A DNA stretch of 64,000 nucleotides from an uncultured Collinsella sp. (GTDB lineage: Bacteria; Actinomycetota; Coriobacteriia; Coriobacteriales; Coriobacteriaceae). The notes below the pieces were generated by a model, which had not been told where the DNA came from, ran no database searches, and saw nothing but the letters and a program-made list of their open reading frames with translations. Shown one piece after another: positions 8,081 through 16,646 of this stretch (within the stretch, counting starts at the first letter, position 1; the number at the start of each line of letters is the position of its first letter). Both the position numbers and the translations under genes were made by a program. The stretch is from positions 1 through 64,000 of the forward strand of contig UQHT01000001.1 in assembly GCA_900540875.1 (NCBI GenBank). Reading direction: 5' to 3'.

Positions 8081-8956
8081 ATGACGGCTGCTGCGGCTGT
8101 GGAGCCCACGGAGCTTGAAGAACTCATGGAAGCGCAGGCCGAGGCCGCGCATGAGCGCGAGGTTGGGGATGCGACTCGCCCCACGGCAGAGGATCTTGCC
8201 GCCTCGCCGACGCGCATCGACGTCGAGGGCCTCGACCTGTTCTATGGCGACCACCATGCGCTCAAGGACGTGAATATCAAGATCCGCGACAAGCAGATCA
8301 CCTCGTTCATCGGGCCTTCGGGCTGCGGAAAGTCCACGTTGCTGCGCTGCTTTAACCGCATGAACGACGGCATCAAGGATTGCCGCATCGAGGGCAAGAT
8401 CGCGCTCGATGGTCAAGATATCCTGGGCGATTGCGACATCTGCCGTTTGCGCCAGCGCGTGGGCATGGTGTTCCAACGCCCCAACCCATTTCCCATGAGC
8501 ATCTACGACAACGTCGCCTACGGTCCTCGCGGTATGGGTGTGCGCGACCGCGCCGTGCTCGATGAGCTGGTCGAGGACTCCCTGCGTCGCGCTGCCCTGT
8601 GGGACGAGGTCAAGGACAAGCTCAAAGAGTCGGGCCTGGGTCTTTCGGGTGGACAGCAGCAGCGCCTGTGCATCGCCCGCGCACTTGCCGTGCAGCCCGA
8701 CATTCTGCTGATGGACGAGCCGACTTCGGCACTCGACCCTGTGTCGACGTTGGTGGTGGAGCAGTTGGCCTGCGAGCTCAAGGAGACCTGCACGCTGGTG
8801 GTCGTGACGCACAACATGCAGCAGGCCGCGCGTATTTCCGATTCGGTTGCGTTCTTTTTGCTGGGTGAGCTGGTGGAGCACGCGCCCACCGCGCAACTCT
8901 TCAAGAATCCGTCCGATCCGCGCACCGCGGATTATTTGACGGGGCGTTTTGGCTGA
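8081..8956 (+). CDS. pstB: Phosphate ABC transporter ATP-binding protein PstB
   Basis: Cytoplasmic ATPase of the high-affinity phosphate importer. Walker [10 protein letters not shown], signature LSGGQQQR, Walker [14 protein letters not shown] and the switch His in VVVTHNMQ are intact, and the PstB-specific wording FNRMND and [17 protein letters not shown] is present. Compared with typical PstB it carries about 45 extra acidic N-terminal residues. The start at 8081 follows GGAGGTG; an in-frame ATG at 8066 overlaps that site. No pstS, pstC or pstA gene is adjacent, so the permease must be encoded elsewhere. The phoB/phoR pair follows 65 bp downstream, consistent with a phosphate-regulation cluster. 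Confidence 0.95.
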   Translation: MTAAAAVEPTELEELMEAQAEAAHEREVGDATRPTAEDLAASPTRIDVEGLDLFYGDHHALKDVNIKIRDKQITSFIGPSGCGKSTLLRCFNRMNDGIKDCRIEGKIALDGQDILGDCDICRLRQRVGMVFQRPNPFPMSIYDNVAYGPRGMGVRDRAVLDELVEDSLRRAALWDEVKDKLKESGLGLSGGQQQRLCIARALAVQPDILLMDEPTSALDPVSTLVVEQLACELKETCTLVVVTHNMQQAARISDSVAFFLLGELVEHAPTAQLFKNPSDPRTADYLTGRFG

Positions 8957-9020
8957 CGCTGTCTTTTACAGGTGCCTTTAGGGTTAAGATGCGGTCATGC
9001 CGGCCGCAAAGGGGTTCAAC

Positions 9021-9749
9021 ATGATCTATTACGTCGAGGACGATGACAACATCAGGGATTTGACGGTCTATGCGCTGCGCAAGCAGGGGATTGAGGCCGA
9101 AGGCTTTTCGTGCGACGGTGAGTTTAAGGCTGCCGTGGCGCGACGGGTACCCGATGCCGTCCTGCTCGACATCATGCTGCCCGATACCGATGGCTTGGCG
9201 ATTATGCGTCGACTGCGTGCCGATCGCCTGACGGCGACGGTGCCCATCATGATGCTTACCGCCAAGGATACCGAGCTCGACAAGGTGATGGCGCTCGATG
9301 GCGGTGCCGACGATTACCTGACTAAGCCGTTTTCGCTCATGGAGCTTGCGAGCCGCTGCCGCGCACTGCTGCGTCGCGGCGGCATGGTCAAGCAGGCGAG
9401 CGATGTGCTCAGCGTGGGCGACATCGTGCTCTCGCCCAGCCATCGCGAGGTGACCGTTGCCGGCGAGCCGCTTAAGCTCACCCTGCGCGAGTTCGACCTG
9501 CTCGAGTACCTCATGCGCAAGCCCGGCGTGGTTTTTACCCGCGAGTCGTTGCTGCAGAGCGTGTGGGGCTGGGACTTCGACGGCGGTTCGCGCACCGTTG
9601 ACGTGCACGTGCAGACGCTTCGCCAAAAACTGGGCGAGCATGCCAGCGCCATCGAGACCGTGCGCGGCGTGGGCTACCGCTTGGCCGAGCCTTCTGCCGG
9701 CGATGGTGCCAAAGGCGACGACACCGCGGCCACCGCATCGGAGGAGTAA
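9021..9749 (+). CDS. phoB: PhoB-like response regulator
   Basis: Receiver domain (acidic EDDD at 6-9, phosphoacceptor D50 in LLDIMLPDTDG, Lys in LTKPF) plus OmpR-type winged helix (LTLREFDLLEYLM, RTVDVHVQTLRQKLG, TVRGVGYRL). A short acidic/Ala tail ends the protein. The start at 9021 follows AAAGGGG with good spacing; an ATG at 8997 in the same frame is less likely. Position between pstB and a PhoR-type kinase supports phosphate-starvation control, though related YycF/WalR-like regulators cannot be excluded on sequence alone. Confidence 0.88.
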   Translation: MIYYVEDDDNIRDLTVYALRKQGIEAEGFSCDGEFKAAVARRVPDAVLLDIMLPDTDGLAIMRRLRADRLTATVPIMMLTAKDTELDKVMALDGGADDYLTKPFSLMELASRCRALLRRGGMVKQASDVLSVGDIVLSPSHREVTVAGEPLKLTLREFDLLEYLMRKPGVVFTRESLLQSVWGWDFDGGSRTVDVHVQTLRQKLGEHASAIETVRGVGYRLAEPSAGDGAKGDDTAATASEE

Positions 9750-9752
9750 CCC

Positions 9753-11177
9753 GTGGTCTTCGCCCCCCAGGGAAAACATACGCTGTCGCACCGCGTTTTT
9801 GTGACGATCTTTGTCTGCGCCATGGCGGTTATCGTGGCGTTTACGGTGCTGGGTGCGTTCTTTGTGCAAAACACCTTGGCGGATGCCACGAGTGCCAATC
9901 TGGCGCAGGAAACCGAGCTCATTGCTGCCGCTCTCGACGAACAGCAGGAGCCCATCCCGTTCTTGCGTAGTCTCGATCGCGAGGACTTGCGCATCACGCT
10001 GATTAACAAGGATGGATCGGTTGCCTACGACAACGAGGCGTCGCCTTCCACACTGCCCAACCATGGCGATCGCCCCGAGGTCATCGAGGCCTTTGAGAGT
10101 GGTTTGGGTTCCGCGGAGCGCGCAAGCTCTACGCTCGACGAGATTATGCTGTATCGCGCCGTCGCCCTTGATAACGGCCAGGTTGTCCGCTTGGCGCAGG
10201 CCCAGCCTGGCGTTGCGGCGATTTTGCTGTCGATGGTGGCGCCGATGCTGCTTATCGCAGCAGCGGGTGCGGTACTCTCGTTTTTTATGGCGCGCCGCGA
10301 GTCCCGTGCCATCATCGCGCCGTTGCAAGAGGTGGATTTGGACCACCCACGCCGTAGCTATGAGCACGCCTATGCCGAGATGGTCCCCATGCTTGAGCGT
10401 ATCGAGTCGCAGCGCCAGGAACTCAAGCGCCAAATGGCGGTGCTAGCGGACAACGACCGTATGCGCCGCGAGTTCACGGCGAATATCACCCATGAGCTCA
10501 AGACGCCGCTTACGGCGATTTCGGGCTATGCCGAGCTCATCGCAAACGGCATGGTCGAGGGCGAGGGCGACCTGCGCAACTTTGGCGGTCGCATCTATCG
10601 TGAGGCGGGCCGCTTGGCAGCGCTTGTCAACGATATCCTTACGCTGTCTAACTTGGACGAGGCCGAGCGTGCAGCTGAGGGCGAGGCGGTGCCCATTGGG
10701 TCCACGGAGCCTATTGAGCTCTCGCGTGCCATCTACGCGGTCGAGCAGCGTCTTGAACAGGTCGCCCGTCAGGCGAATGTGACGATAAGTCATGAGACCA
10801 AGCCTGTGGTCATCGAGGGCGTGTCGCGCTTGATTGACGAGCTCATCTATAATCTGGCAAGCAACGCCATCCGCTACAATCGACCCGGCGGTACGGTTAC
10901 GCTGCAGTGCGGCACCAACGACGAAGGCCATCCGTTCCTTGCGGTCGCCGACACGGGAATCGGTATCGCGCCTGAAGAACAGGGCAAGGTATTTGAGCGG
11001 TTCTATCGCGTGGACAAGAGTAGGTCCAAGGCACGCGGCGGAACCGGTCTGGGGCTTGCCATTGTCAAGCATGCGGCCCTGTATCATCACGCCACGCTCG
11101 ATCTGTCGAGCGAGTTGGGCGTGGGAACCACCATTACGGTGACGTTTCCCATACAGCAGGACGAGCCATTCGCATAG
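9753..11177 (+). CDS. phoR: PhoR-like sensor histidine kinase
   Basis: A 474-residue kinase starting with GTG after GGAGGAG, four bases beyond phoB, so translation is probably coupled. It has two membrane helices (VTIFVCAMAVIVAFTVLGAFF and AILLSMVAPMLLIAAAGAVLSFF) flanking an extracytoplasmic domain of ~130 residues. Cytoplasmic HisKA has H-box FTANITHELKTPLTAISGYAELI, the N-box is NLASNAIRYN, and the G boxes are DTGIGI and GGTGLGLAIVKH. The H-box wording and layout fit the PhoR/ResE/WalK group. It lacks an obvious PAS domain between the membrane and HisKA. Confidence 0.88.
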   Translation: MVFAPQGKHTLSHRVFVTIFVCAMAVIVAFTVLGAFFVQNTLADATSANLAQETELIAAALDEQQEPIPFLRSLDREDLRITLINKDGSVAYDNEASPSTLPNHGDRPEVIEAFESGLGSAERASSTLDEIMLYRAVALDNGQVVRLAQAQPGVAAILLSMVAPMLLIAAAGAVLSFFMARRESRAIIAPLQEVDLDHPRRSYEHAYAEMVPMLERIESQRQELKRQMAVLADNDRMRREFTANITHELKTPLTAISGYAELIANGMVEGEGDLRNFGGRIYREAGRLAALVNDILTLSNLDEAERAAEGEAVPIGSTEPIELSRAIYAVEQRLEQVARQANVTISHETKPVVIEGVSRLIDELIYNLASNAIRYNRPGGTVTLQCGTNDEGHPFLAVADTGIGIAPEEQGKVFERFYRVDKSRSKARGGTGLGLAIVKHAALYHHATLDLSSELGVGTTITVTFPIQQDEPFA

Positions 11178-11202
11178 CGATACAACATAGATATTGATGT
11201 AG

Positions 11203-11237
11203 ACGCCGCATTTGACTTTCGGGTGCGGCGTTGTTGT
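11203..11237 (+). terminator. Terminator after phoR
   Basis: ACGCCGCA at 11203-11210 pairs with TGCGGCGT at 11224-11231, followed by a T-rich tract (TTGTTGT). It lies 25 bp beyond phoR and closes the pstB-phoBR segment. Confidence 0.65.
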
Positions 11238-11372
11238 GCAATTTTACGATTGCTTCCGACATTTTTACAGGAGAGCCTGTTTCTTATGTATAGAGTTTGG
11301 TCTCGGTAAAAAGATGCGATAACATACGGACAGTTTTGTCAATCCGAACTGGGGAAATGAAAGGCAAGCTGC

Positions 11373-12029
11373 ATGACCCTTCTCGAACTGTTCCAGCTGC
11401 TGAAGAAGCACCTTCAGCTGGTCATCACCCTTCCGGTGGTCTGCGCGATCGCCATGGGCATCGTGTCCTTCGTTGCGATGGACAACACCTATACCGCGAC
11501 GACGAGCATGTACATTCTCGCCAAGACCGACGATAGCGGTCAGATGAGCTACAACGATCTCTCGGCGAGTCAGATGCTTTCCAACGATATCGCCACGCTG
11601 CTGGATAGCGATAGCGTTAAGAGCGGCGCAGCCAATGAACTGGGCCTCACCGATCTGGATGACTACAAGGTGTCTGTTTCCTCCGAGACCACCACGCGTG
11701 TCATTACGCTTTCGGTTACCGGCACCGATGCCAAGGAGACGGCTAAGGTCGCAAAGGCCATAGCTAGCTCGGTGAGTACGGTCGCTCAGAACGTCGGCGC
11801 TGCCCAGAGCATCAACGTTATCGACGAGGCTAAGACCCCCGAAGCCCCCAGCGGCCCCAAGCGTATGCTGTACGTTGCTGTCGCGTTCCTCGCGGGCATC
11901 TTTATCGCAGTTGCCTATGTCGTTTTGGCAGACATGCTCAACACCCGCATCCGCGGTGCCGAAGAGGCAGAAGAGCTCCTGGGCATTCCCGTTGTTGGCC
12001 GAATTCCGGCTATGAAAGGTGGTAAATAG
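11373..12029 (+). CDS. Polysaccharide chain-length / tyrosine kinase modulator (Wzz/CapA-like)
   Basis: A 218-residue polysaccharide co-polymerase: transmembrane helices near residues 15-37 (LVITLPVVCAIAMGIVSFVA) and 168-190 (LYVAVAFLAGIFIAVAYVVL) enclose an extracytoplasmic domain, with a short cytoplasmic tail (EEAEELLGIPVVGRIP) of the type that contacts the partner kinase. The family sets chain length or export of capsule and exopolysaccharide. It is the first of three genes, with the kinase three bases downstream and a phosphatase next. No glycosyltransferases follow, so this regulatory trio is detached from a biosynthesis cluster, at least in this window. Confidence 0.88.
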   Translation: MTLLELFQLLKKHLQLVITLPVVCAIAMGIVSFVAMDNTYTATTSMYILAKTDDSGQMSYNDLSASQMLSNDIATLLDSDSVKSGAANELGLTDLDDYKVSVSSETTTRVITLSVTGTDAKETAKVAKAIASSVSTVAQNVGAAQSINVIDEAKTPEAPSGPKRMLYVAVAFLAGIFIAVAYVVLADMLNTRIRGAEEAEELLGIPVVGRIPAMKGGK

Positions 12030-12031
12030 GC

Positions 12032-12769
12032 ATGGCTAAGGCAAAGAACACCGATAAGCTCGTTGTACAGAATGCCGCCAAGACCCTTCTGGCCAACATC
12101 CGCTTTGCGAGCGTGGACGACCCCATTCGCACCATCACCGTTACCTCCTCGATTCCCAACGAGGGCAAGTCTACGGTTTCCATTAACCTTGCTCAGGCAA
12201 TTGCCACGAGTGGCAAGTCCGTGCTCCTGGTTGAGGCCGATATGCGCCGCAGGTCCCTTTCCGATATGCTCGGCGTTCGTTCGCGCGGCGGACTCTATGC
12301 GGTTCTTTCCGAGCAGATCTCCATTGACCAGGCAATTGTCGAGACGGGTCAGAAGAACTTCTACTTCCTCGATGCCGAGCCGCATATTCCCAATCCTGCC
12401 GACATCATCGTCTCTCACCGCTTTGCCAAGCTGGTAAAGGCACTGTCTGCTAAGTTCCAGTACGTCATCTTCGACGCTCCCCCGGTCGGCACCTTCATCG
12501 ATGCTGCCGAGATTGCCAGCCTGACCGACGGCACGCTGTTCGTGGTGCGCGAGGACTTCACCAAGCGCGAGGAGGCGCTCAACGCCATCGGTCAGCTTAA
12601 GAAGTCCGAGAAGGTCAAGCTCATCGGTACCGTTATGAACTACTGCGAGACCGAGACCAGCGAGTACTACTACTCCTACTACACCAAGGACGGTAAGAAG
12701 GTTAAGAAGGGCTCCGACGATCAGGGGACTTCCAAAAAGGGCATCTTCACCAACCGAGCAAACGTTTAG
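12032..12769 (+). CDS. Bacterial tyrosine kinase (BY-kinase, CpsD/CapB/YwqD type)
   Basis: A 245-residue cytoplasmic P-loop kinase that autophosphorylates on a C-terminal tyrosine cluster and controls polysaccharide export. Visible motifs are Walker A SSIPNEGKST, Walker A' LLVEADMRRRSL, Walker B YVIFDAPPVGTF, and the cluster SEYYYSYY near residues 210-218. The transmembrane activator is encoded by the preceding gene rather than fused, as in Gram-positive systems. The next gene encodes the matching phosphatase. Confidence 0.93.
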   Translation: MAKAKNTDKLVVQNAAKTLLANIRFASVDDPIRTITVTSSIPNEGKSTVSINLAQAIATSGKSVLLVEADMRRRSLSDMLGVRSRGGLYAVLSEQISIDQAIVETGQKNFYFLDAEPHIPNPADIIVSHRFAKLVKALSAKFQYVIFDAPPVGTFIDAAEIASLTDGTLFVVREDFTKREEALNAIGQLKKSEKVKLIGTVMNYCETETSEYYYSYYTKDGKKVKKGSDDQGTSKKGIFTNRANV

Positions 12770-12786
12770 TTGATTAAGGCTGACCT

Positions 12787-13437
12787 ATGCGTGACATTCA
12801 TTGCCATATCTTGCCGGGTGTAGACGACGGCGCCGCCGATCTCGATGAGAGCTTGGCGATGCTCGAGGCTGCCAAGCGGGCCGGTGTAACCAGAATCGTT
12901 TGCACTCCTCACTGCCGTGATCCCTATTTTGATTACGACAAGATGTGGGATGCCTTTGAGCTGCTGCGTGATAACGCTGACGGTTTTCCGCTCCAGATGG
13001 GCTTCGAGGTCAACCATCGAAAGCTCGTTGAGCTTGGTATCGATGCCGCGGAGCACTTGCATTTCGATGGGACCAACGAGTTTCTGCTCGAACTTTCGAC
13101 GCATGCCGATGCGTATGCGTTTAGAGAGTACGAGAACACGATTTACGATTTGCAGTGCCGTGGCTACCAGGTGATCATCTCTCATCCTGAGCGCTATCGT
13201 GCGGTTCAAAAGGATGTAAGCGTGGCGGAGCGTCTGGTCGATATGGGCTGCAAGCTGCAGGCTTCGGCGGACTTTATTGCCGGCGGTCGCTTTGGTCGCG
13301 AGAAAAAGCCGGCACAGCGCCTGTTCGATCAGAACCTGTACAGCTTCATCGCGAGCGATGCCCATAACGTGGGTCATTACGACTGCCTGGCGAAGGCTCG
13401 CGCGAAGTTTAGCGTACGCGGAGCTCATTTTCGCTAA
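12787..13437 (+). CDS. PHP-domain protein tyrosine phosphatase (CpsB/YwqE type)
   Basis: A 216-residue metal-dependent phosphatase that dephosphorylates the BY-kinase. The N-terminal metal motif HCHILPGVDDG, the TPHC motif, the acidic/His site GFEVNHR, the ISHPER motif and the C-terminal SDAHN motif are the PHP-fold ligands and are all present. Length is slightly under the ~250 residues of characterised CpsB proteins. It completes the modulator-kinase-phosphatase cassette 17 bp after the kinase gene. Confidence 0.9.
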   Translation: MRDIHCHILPGVDDGAADLDESLAMLEAAKRAGVTRIVCTPHCRDPYFDYDKMWDAFELLRDNADGFPLQMGFEVNHRKLVELGIDAAEHLHFDGTNEFLLELSTHADAYAFREYENTIYDLQCRGYQVIISHPERYRAVQKDVSVAERLVDMGCKLQASADFIAGGRFGREKKPAQRLFDQNLYSFIASDAHNVGHYDCLAKARAKFSVRGAHFR

Positions 13438-13476
13438 AATCTGTCCCTAACGTTCGCATTGAATGAAAGGGCAGCC

Positions 13477-13977
13477 ATGGATATCCAACTTAAGACGGGA
13501 TGCTTTGATGACGCGGCGTTGGTGCGCCGCGTCGTTTTTATGGACGAGCAGGGCTACGAGAATGAGTTCGACGCTATCGACGAGGATCCAAACTGCATTC
13601 ATGTGACGCTCTATGTAGACGGCGAGCTTGCCGGTTGCTCGCGCGTGTTTCCCGAAGAGCTTGAGCGCGTGGCTGACGCAGAGGCCCCGGTGTTGCCGGC
13701 ATGCGACATGGACGAAGGCGTTGCGGCGGGGGAGACCTACATTATGGGGCGCGTCGCCGTGCTGCCGGCTATGCGTCGTCGCGGACTGGCGAGTGCGATC
13801 GTGGAGACCAGTGCTTCGTGTGCACGCGATGCCGGCGCCAAGCTTATTAAGCTGCATGCGCAGGAATACGTGCTGCCGCTCTATGTAAAGGCGGGCTACA
13901 CGCAAATTGCCCCGGTAGATTACGAAGACGAGGGCCAGCCCCATGTCTGGATGGCCAAGCGCGTAGATGGCAGATAG
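13477..13977 (+). CDS. GNAT-family N-acetyltransferase
   Basis: A 166-residue GNAT enzyme. The acetyl-CoA pyrophosphate loop is seen as VLPAMRRRGLASAIVE (RxxGxA), preceded by strand YIMGRVAV and followed by AQEYVLPLYVKAGY. The N-terminal FMDEQGYENEFDAIDEDPNCIHV wording resembles the ElaA/YjcF group of predicted acetyltransferases. The start at 13477 follows AAAGGG; a TTG six codons earlier is less likely. The substrate cannot be predicted. Confidence 0.85.
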   Translation: MDIQLKTGCFDDAALVRRVVFMDEQGYENEFDAIDEDPNCIHVTLYVDGELAGCSRVFPEELERVADAEAPVLPACDMDEGVAAGETYIMGRVAVLPAMRRRGLASAIVETSASCARDAGAKLIKLHAQEYVLPLYVKAGYTQIAPVDYEDEGQPHVWMAKRVDGR

Positions 13978-14124
13978 GGACGTTCCTTTTCTGCCGGCAG
14001 CTGGGGACACTCCTTGGCAATTGACGCATTGGAGCGCTCGGACATACAGTTTTTCGATTCCGTATGTATATATGCGCGCTATTGGGTTATAAAATCTAAG
14101 TCTGAACATAGCAGGTCTGCGATG

Positions 14125-14149
14125 CGGCTCGGGCAACCGGGCCGTTTTT
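14125..14149 (+). terminator. Terminator-like hairpin in the htpG leader
   Basis: CGGCTCGG and CCGGGCCG form an 8-bp stem (one T-G pair) with a GCAA loop, followed by five T. It lies 31 bp before the htpG start codon and downstream of a TATAAAAT box near 14088. It either ends the GNAT transcript or acts as an attenuator in front of htpG. Confidence 0.6.
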
Positions 14150-14179
14150 GCGGACGGGGGTAGCGCGAAAGGACTGCAC

Positions 14180-16204
14180 ATGCGTCAATTTAAGACCGAG
14201 AGCAAAAAACTGCTCGACCTCATGATCAACTCCATCTACACCAATAAGGAAATCTTCCTGCGCGAGCTTATCTCTAACGCGAGCGACGCCGTCGACAAGC
14301 TCAACTTTAAGAGCCTGCAGGACCCGAGCGTCAAGATCGACCAGGGCGACCTGGCCATTCGCGTCTCCTTTGATAAAGACGCCCGCACCATTACCATCTC
14401 GGATAACGGCATTGGCATGACCGCCGAGGAGCTGGAGCGCAATCTGGGCACCATCGCCCATTCCGGCTCCGAGGAGTTTAAGACCGAGAACGCCGAGCAG
14501 CAGGGCTCCGATGTCGACATCATCGGTCAGTTTGGCGTGGGCTTCTACTCGGCTTTTATGGTCGCCAGCCATGTGAAGGTCGTCAGCCGCGCCTACGGCG
14601 AGGATGTCGCCCATGTGTGGGAATCCGACGGTCTTGAGGGCTACACCATCGAGGACGGCGAGCGCGCCGAGCACGGTACCGATGTCATCCTGACGCTGCG
14701 CGAGAACGAGAAGCTCGATGCCGACGGCGAGGCCGAGACCTACGATCGCTTCCTGACCGAGTGGGGTCTCAAGAGCCTGATTCAGCAGTACAGTAACTAT
14801 GTGCGTTACCCGATCCAGATGATGGTGTCCAAGAGCCGCCAGAAACCCAAGCCCGAGGACGCCGGCGACGATTACAAGCCCGAGTACGAGGACTACCAGG
14901 AGCTCGAGACCGTCAATTCCATGACACCGATCTGGAAGAAGCACAGCTCCGATGTCGAGCAGAAGGACTACGACGAGTTCTACAAGTCCACGTTCCACGA
15001 CTTTGACGATCCTGCGCGCACCATCAGCTTCCACGCCGAGGGCACGCTCGAGTACGATGCCCTGCTGTTTGTGCCGGGACGCGCGCCGTTCGATCTGTAC
15101 AGCAAGGACTACGAGAAGGGTCTGGCGCTCTACAGCTCCAACGTCCTGATCATGGAGAAGTGCGACGACCTGCTGCCCGACTACTACAACTTTGTCCGCG
15201 GCGTCGTGGATTCCGCCGACGTGTCGCTCAACATCTCGCGCGAGACGCTGCAGCAGAACCGTCAGCTCAAGGCCATCGCCAAGCGTGTGGAAAAGAAGAT
15301 TACCGCCGACCTTGAGGATATGCGTGACAACGACCGCGAGGCCTACGAGAAGTTCTTTGAGAACTTTGGCCGCGGTCTTAAGTACGGCATCTACTCGAGC
15401 TATGGCATGAAGGCCGATGAGCTCGCCGACCTGTTGCTGTTCTGGTCTGCCAAGGAACAGAAGATGATTACCCTGGCCGAGTATGCCAAGGGCATGCCTG
15501 AGGATCAGAAGGCCATCTACTACGCCGCCGGCGACTCGCGTGAGCGCTTGGCCAAGATGCCCGTGGTAAAGGGCGTGCTCGACCGCGGCTATGACGTGCT
15601 GCTGCTGACGCAGGATGTGGATGAGTTCACGTTCCAGGCTATGCGTGAGTACGTTGCCGCCGATATGCCCAAGATCTACGAGGACGATGCTGCCCGCGAG
15701 GCTGCCGAGAAGGCTGTGGCCGACGGTGCCGAGCCCGAGGTCGAGGATCGTCATCTAGAGCTCAAGAACGTTGCGACCGGTGATCTTGACCTGGCGACCG
15801 AGGACGAGAAGAAGGAGGCCGAGGACGCCACCAAGGAGAACGAGGACCTCTTTAGCGCTATGAAGGAGGCGCTCGGTGACAAGGTCGAGAAAGTCGCCGT
15901 CTCCGCGCGCCTGACCGATGCCCCCGCTTGTATCACCACCGAGGGCCCACTTTCGCTCGAGATGGAGAAGGTGCTCCAGAAGGGACCCGAGGGCGCGCCC
16001 GACGGCATGCCCAAGAGCCAGCGCGTGCTCGAGCTCAACGCCAAGCACCCGGTCTTTGACAAGCTTGTCGCTGCCCAGAAGGCAGGCGACGCCGACAAGA
16101 TCAAGCAGTACTCCGGCCTGCTCTACGACCAGGCTTTGCTGGTCGAGGGCATCCTCCCCGAGGACCCCGTAGCCTTCGCGGCGGCTGTCTGCAACTTGAT
16201 GTAG
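14180..16204 (+). CDS. htpG: Molecular chaperone HtpG (Hsp90)
   Basis: A 674-residue ATP-dependent chaperone of the cytoplasm. The GHKL ATP site is explicit: ELISNASDAVDKL, DNGIGM, and the lid glycines GQFGVGFYSAF. The middle domain (VRGVVDSADVSLNISRETLQQN, then FFENFGRGLKYGIYS) and the C-terminal dimerisation domain follow. An acidic linker rich in D/E (residues ~535-560) is longer than in E. coli HtpG. The start ATG has GAAAGGA upstream. It is monocistronic, with a terminator-like hairpin in its leader and a large structured repeat after its stop. Confidence 0.97.
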   Translation: MRQFKTESKKLLDLMINSIYTNKEIFLRELISNASDAVDKLNFKSLQDPSVKIDQGDLAIRVSFDKDARTITISDNGIGMTAEELERNLGTIAHSGSEEFKTENAEQQGSDVDIIGQFGVGFYSAFMVASHVKVVSRAYGEDVAHVWESDGLEGYTIEDGERAEHGTDVILTLRENEKLDADGEAETYDRFLTEWGLKSLIQQYSNYVRYPIQMMVSKSRQKPKPEDAGDDYKPEYEDYQELETVNSMTPIWKKHSSDVEQKDYDEFYKSTFHDFDDPARTISFHAEGTLEYDALLFVPGRAPFDLYSKDYEKGLALYSSNVLIMEKCDDLLPDYYNFVRGVVDSADVSLNISRETLQQNRQLKAIAKRVEKKITADLEDMRDNDREAYEKFFENFGRGLKYGIYSSYGMKADELADLLLFWSAKEQKMITLAEYAKGMPEDQKAIYYAAGDSRERLAKMPVVKGVLDRGYDVLLLTQDVDEFTFQAMREYVAADMPKIYEDDAAREAAEKAVADGAEPEVEDRHLELKNVATGDLDLATEDEKKEAEDATKENEDLFSAMKEALGDKVEKVAVSARLTDAPACITTEGPLSLEMEKVLQKGPEGAPDGMPKSQRVLELNAKHPVFDKLVAAQKAGDADKIKQYSGLLYDQALLVEGILPEDPVAFAAAVCNLM

Positions 16205-16223
16205 TTAAGTAGTTACGCCTTTG

Positions 16224-16361
16224 GTTCCGCCGTTCTAACGAACGGCAGACCGGTCGACGCTGCAAACGCCCCTAAGCGGCAATCTGACGTTCAATCGTCG
16301 GTCGCGTACCGAAGTACGCTTCCCTCCTCTTTCACGTCACCTTGCTCGCTTAGGGGCGTTT
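16224..16361 (+). repeat. Structured dispersed element, copy A
   Basis: An about 138-bp element repeated in inverse orientation at 21674-21806. In order: hairpin GCCGTTC-TAAC-GAACGGC (16229-16246); conserved GACCGGTCGACGCTGC; a perfect 15-bp outer stem (16264-16278 with 16347-16361); conserved CAATCTGACGTTCAAT; hairpin GCGTAC-CGAA-GTACGC (16304-16319); conserved CTTTCACGTCACCTTG; and closing stem with TTTT. TGACGT and ACGTCA in the two conserved blocks can also pair. It sits just after htpG and may double as its terminator. Confidence 0.75.
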
Positions 16362-16404
16362 TCGCTGACTTATGCTCAACCGGCGACGCTTTCGTGGCCC
16401 TAAG

Positions 16405-16460
16405 TAGTCATCGGGGACGTTCTTGTTTGACTAGTCGTTTAAGAACGTTCCCAATGACTA
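16405..16460. repeat. Long imperfect palindrome
   Basis: Arms 16405-16424 and 16441-16460 (TAGTCAT.GGG.ACGTTCTT against AAGAACGT.CCC.ATGACTA) pair over about 20 bp with one mismatch and one wobble around a 16-nt loop. The remaining part of this 442-bp gene-free gap, to 16646, is AT-richer and shows no clear element beyond the leader of the next gene. Confidence 0.7.
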
Positions 16461-16646
16461 TTCGGATTGTTAATTTGTGCGGGTTGTGGTTTTGCGACCT
16501 GCTGAAATTTGAGATACTGTACAACTGTACGTTAACTAATCTTCGTAGTATATTGCTACCCGCAAAACTCAATACCATTGTGCTTCGAGACGCTAAAGCG
16601 CCTACGTACAATGGTTGTTGATAGTACGATTTGATTCAACGACAGG

